Positions 26,091 to 28,636 of a stretch of 28,636 nt of DNA are shown piece by piece. The stretch's first letter is position 1. Every line of letters begins with the position of its first letter. Where the stretch lies: positions 25,999 to 54,634 of the forward strand of contig DIHI01000135.1 of NCBI GenBank assembly GCA_002420085.1, given 5' to 3'. The position numbers and the translations under genes were made by a program. The DNA is from Lysobacterales bacterium UBA5700 (GTDB lineage: Bacteria > Pseudomonadota > Gammaproteobacteria > Xanthomonadales > Xanthomonadaceae). Under the pieces are notes generated by a model. That model did no database searches. It had not been told where the DNA came from and saw only the letters and a program-made list of their open reading frames with translations.

Positions 26091-27515
26091 ATGAGCGTGA
26101 GCCAGAACTTCGAGGATGACGACTGGGACGACCTGATCGACAACATCGCCCATGGTCATGTGTTGCCGGTGATCGGGCCGGCGTTGGTGACGGTGGCCGA
26201 TGCGGCAGGCGGGCAGCGGCCCTTGTACCAGGCGCTGGCCCCGCAGTTGGCGCGCAAGCTGGGGTTGCCCGAGGGTGATTGGCAGAACACCATGCAGGTG
26301 GCGCGCGAGGCGATCGGCAGCAATCCCAACGTGCGCGCCACCACGGTATGGGATCGTTTGAAGACCTTGCTGAAAGCCCATGACACCCCCGGCCCGGGGC
26401 TGTTGGCGCTGGCCGCGATCGACGGCTTTGACCTGTACATCGCCAGTACCCCCGATGACCAGATGGTCCGCGCACTGGAGTCCGCGCAGCGGGGATTCGA
26501 TGCCCAGCGTCAGGTGTTCTACTTCTGCGATCGCGGGCGCGCCACCCCGCATCCCGCAGCAGCGGCGCGCAAGAGCGACATGTCGACGCAACTCCAGCAA
26601 TACGGCAATTGCGATCTGCCCATGCCGCTGTCTGGCGTGACGCTCTATCAGGTGATGGGTTCGCTGCACGCGCCCAGTGCGCCGGTCTGGGAGGAGGACT
26701 ACATGGAGTACATCTGCACCCTGCTGGAGAAATCCACCTCGGTGGAGAATCTGCTCAGCCAGTTACGCTCGCGCGATCTGCTGCTGATCGGCGCGCCCTC
26801 GGATGATTGGATCGTGCGTTTCTTCATGCGCGTCGCCCGTGGCAAGCGACTGTCCGAGGATGCCCCGCACACGCGGCATCGTTTTGCCGAAGCCCGCACC
26901 GCAGACAGCGCACCGATGCTGTTCTTCTTCGAGCAGGCAACGCGATTGACGCGGGTGATCGAGGGCGATCCGCAGGCGTTCGCCCTGGAGTTGCAGCGGC
27001 GCTGGTCGCAACGGCTACAGAAGCGGCAACACAACCTCGACATCTTCATCCGTGTGGGTGACCGTTGCCCAAACGGTGGCGTCTTCATCAGCTATGCGCG
27101 TGAGGACATCGCCCCGGTCGAAACCCTGGTTCGGGCACTGCTGGTGGCGGGTGTTCCGGTGTGGCTGGACAAGCGCGAGTTGGAATCCGGCGGCAACTAC
27201 GACCGCGCGTTGCAGGCCGAAATCAAGCAGGCCTGTTGTCTGTTCGTCTCGGTGGTTTCACCCACGACCGAGGATCCGGCTAATCGCGGCCGCTACCTGC
27301 ACAGGGAGCGCCACTGGGCCGCCGAACGCCATGTCGACGGTTATGTGTTCTATCTCAAGCTGCTCTGTGGGCTGCCGGCTGGCCATCGCGAGGAGCAGGA
27401 GCCGGCCGTCGTGCATCAGGTCCAGCGGCATCGACAGGAGGACATGAATGGCTTTGTCCAGCGGGTCAAAGCCCTGGTTGACGAGCATCGCAGCGGCAAG
27501 CGAATGAGGGGCTGA
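26091..27515 (+). CDS. SIR2-like domain - TIR domain fusion protein (putative defence effector)
   Basis: 474-aa two-domain protein. Residues 15-305 follow a SIR2-like pattern: VLPVIGPALV (24-33) at the NAD-binding loop, FDLYIASTPDD (113-123), LYQVMGSLHAPS (185-196), EEDYMEYI (201-208), LLLIGAPSDDWIVRFFMRV (230-248). The catalytic Asn and His of SIR2 enzymes (TTNYDD and HLHGS types) read Thr120 and Met189, so NAD hydrolysis by this domain is doubtful. Residues 328-465 form a TIR domain: GGVFISYAREDIAPVETLVRAL, VPVWLDKRELESGGNYDRALQ, CCLFVSVVSPTTE and RYLHRERHWAAER, with E406 the candidate catalytic Glu. ATG 26091 is chosen because SIR2 similarity starts just after it; the frame upstream lacks similarity. 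An nSTAND ATPase gene follows by 3 nt. Confidence 0.82.
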   Translation: MSVSQNFEDDDWDDLIDNIAHGHVLPVIGPALVTVADAAGGQRPLYQALAPQLARKLGLPEGDWQNTMQVAREAIGSNPNVRATTVWDRLKTLLKAHDTPGPGLLALAAIDGFDLYIASTPDDQMVRALESAQRGFDAQRQVFYFCDRGRATPHPAAAARKSDMSTQLQQYGNCDLPMPLSGVTLYQVMGSLHAPSAPVWEEDYMEYICTLLEKSTSVENLLSQLRSRDLLLIGAPSDDWIVRFFMRVARGKRLSEDAPHTRHRFAEARTADSAPMLFFFEQATRLTRVIEGDPQAFALELQRRWSQRLQKRQHNLDIFIRVGDRCPNGGVFISYAREDIAPVETLVRALLVAGVPVWLDKRELESGGNYDRALQAEIKQACCLFVSVVSPTTEDPANRGRYLHRERHWAAERHVDGYVFYLKLLCGLPAGHREEQEPAVVHQVQRHRQEDMNGFVQRVKALVDEHRSGKRMRG

Positions 27516-27518
27516 ACC

Positions 27519-28636
27519 ATGACCGGTCTCGGCAGCCCCGCCAGCGCACCCTTGGCCACCCCGGAACGGCCCTGGCTCGGCCTGCGCGCCTACACGCCGA
27601 CGACGGCGGCATATTTCTACGGCCGCGAGCGCGAAATCGACGATCTGTTCCGCCGAATCTCGCTGCGGCCGCTCACGCTGCTGTACGGAAAATCCGGCCT
27701 CGGCAAGACCTCGCTGCTGGGCGCCGGCCTGTGGCCACGCCTCAAGGTGGAGGGCTGGCACCCGTTGTTGCTGCGGCTGCGCTTCGATGCGGATGCGCCC
27801 ACACTGGTCGAGCAGGTGCGGGCCGAATTGGCCGGTGTGCTGGGCCAGCCGCCCGTGCCGCTGTGGCAACAGGCGTTTGACCCAAAATGGCGCGAGGCCG
27901 TGCAACTGCAACGGCCGGTGCTGATCTTCGATCAATTCGAGGAACTGTTCACCCTGGTAGCCCCGTCCACCGAAAACGATGCGGGTGCGCGGCGCCCTGA
28001 CCGCCGTGACGAGGCCGCCGCGCTGATGGCGGAACTGGCGGCATTGATCGACCGCCGTCCGCCGGGGAACCAGCCGATTCCCGACGGCTATGACTGGCGC
28101 GAGAGTGCCGTGCGCATCGTGCTCACGCTGCGCGAGGATTATCTGCACGAGTTGGAGCGGTGGAAGAAGCTGATCCCGGCGCTGATGAACAACCGGGTCG
28201 AACTGCGTGAGCTGCGCGGCCCGGACGCGCTCGATGCGGTCACCCGGCCCGCCAGCAAGGGCGCGCAGGCGCTGATCGATACCGAAGTGGCCCAGTGCCT
28301 GGTCTGCTTCGTCGCCCAACGCACCCCCGACACGCCGCTCGACGAGATCGACGCCGTGCCGCCGTTGTTGAGTCTGCTCTGCACCGAGCTCAACGAAGCG
28401 CGGCTGCACTCCGGCGCGCAGCAAATCACCCAGGCGCAGTTGCAAGGCCAAGCCGATCAGGTGCTGGAGCACTTCTACCAACGCAGCTTCGAGGGCATGC
28501 CAGCGGGGGTGCCGGAGACAGTCGAAGCGCTGCTGATCGACAGCGGCAGCCGCATCCGTGAAGCCTGTTCGCGCGACACCGTGCTCAGTGCAATGCGCGC
28601 CCACGGCGTGCAGACACCGGAAGCGCATCTGGATCG
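27519..28636 (+). CDS. nSTAND-type NTPase, N-terminal part (cut by window edge)
   Basis: 372 complete codons of a longer gene with no stop before the window end. After a short lead, PWLGLRAYTPTTAAYFYGREREIDDLF (19-44) is the typical entry to nSTAND1 ATPases. Walker A is GKSGLGKTS (57-65) and Walker B is VLIFDQFEEL (134-143) with D138 and E141/E142. RIVLTLREDYLHELERW follows as the sensor-like arginine strand, then the helical part (LRGPDALDAVTRPA, PPLLSLLCTELNEAR). C-terminal sensor repeats (WD40, TPR or FGE-type) would lie outside the window. GAGGGG (27506-27511) precedes ATG 27519 by 7 nt. STAND ATPases act as ligand-triggered oligomeric switches, here probably for the SIR2-TIR protein. Confidence 0.88.
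   Translation, partial: MTGLGSPASAPLATPERPWLGLRAYTPTTAAYFYGREREIDDLFRRISLRPLTLLYGKSGLGKTSLLGAGLWPRLKVEGWHPLLLRLRFDADAPTLVEQVRAELAGVLGQPPVPLWQQAFDPKWREAVQLQRPVLIFDQFEELFTLVAPSTENDAGARRPDRRDEAAALMAELAALIDRRPPGNQPIPDGYDWRESAVRIVLTLREDYLHELERWKKLIPALMNNRVELRELRGPDALDAVTRPASKGAQALIDTEVAQCLVCFVAQRTPDTPLDEIDAVPPLLSLLCTELNEARLHSGAQQITQAQLQGQADQVLEHFYQRSFEGMPAGVPETVEALLIDSGSRIREACSRDTVLSAMRAHGVQTPEAHLD

Noticed and set aside
27258..28628. 456-codon minus-strand frame opposite the nSTAND gene
   Set aside because: Antisense shadow; the plus strand encodes clear Walker A and B motifs with a Shine-Dalgarno and coupled position.

Overview
The window is GC-rich (roughly two-thirds G+C by eye) chromosomal DNA of a gammaproteobacterium. 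The gene content (ubiJ-ubiB, algZ-algR-hemC, a DUF2339/DUF3999 pair, and a sucrose locus with a TonB-dependent receptor and amylosucrase like the Xanthomonas sux locus) suggests the Xanthomonadales/Lysobacterales. That placement is inference; no rRNA or tRNA is present to confirm it.

Layout. (1) 1-1401: a compact mercury-resistance module. merR is divergent from merC-merA, with a canonical MerR promoter (19-bp spacer) between them; merA runs off the left edge. (2) 1538-6432: a tightly overlapping minus-strand operon, ubiJ - ubiB - truC - arfB - lysophospholipid acyltransferase - PP-loop ATPase (Dph6-like), covering ubiquinone synthesis, tRNA modification, ribosome rescue and lipid acylation. 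(3) 6580-10685: a plus-strand pair of a DUF2339 polytopic membrane protein and a DUF3999 secreted, membrane-anchored protein. (4) 10786-14992: a minus-strand run of an aspartyl-beta-hydroxylase-like dioxygenase, a serine carboxylesterase, the AlgZ/AlgR-type two-component system and hemC. (5) 15322-16758: a membrane-anchored TPR protein. (6) 17036-25568: a complete sucrose-use locus consisting of a LacI-family repressor, an SSS-family symporter, a TonB-dependent receptor, a GH13 amylosucrase and a ROK fructokinase. The symporter/receptor intergenic region carries two related LacI-type operator palindromes. (7) 25769-28636 (right edge): an accessory, defence-like module with a broken DUF4062 fragment, a SIR2-like/TIR two-domain protein and the start of an nSTAND NTPase cut by the window end.

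How they work together. In the sucrose locus the outer-membrane receptor would bring sucrose into the periplasm and the SSS symporter would carry it across the inner membrane. Amylosucrase would split it into glucan (or glucose) plus fructose, and the ROK kinase would phosphorylate the fructose. The LacI protein would control the divergent symporter and receptor promoters through the palindromes. A strong intrinsic terminator ends one base before the amylosucrase Shine-Dalgarno, which suggests receptor:enzyme stoichiometry is set by termination/readthrough.

The most novel part is the right edge. The SIR2-like domain appears to have lost both catalytic residues but is fused to a TIR domain that keeps its candidate catalytic Glu, and an nSTAND ATPase begins 3 nt downstream. 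This is the architecture expected of a nucleotide-depleting anti-phage sensor/effector pair. Its sensor domain lies outside the window.
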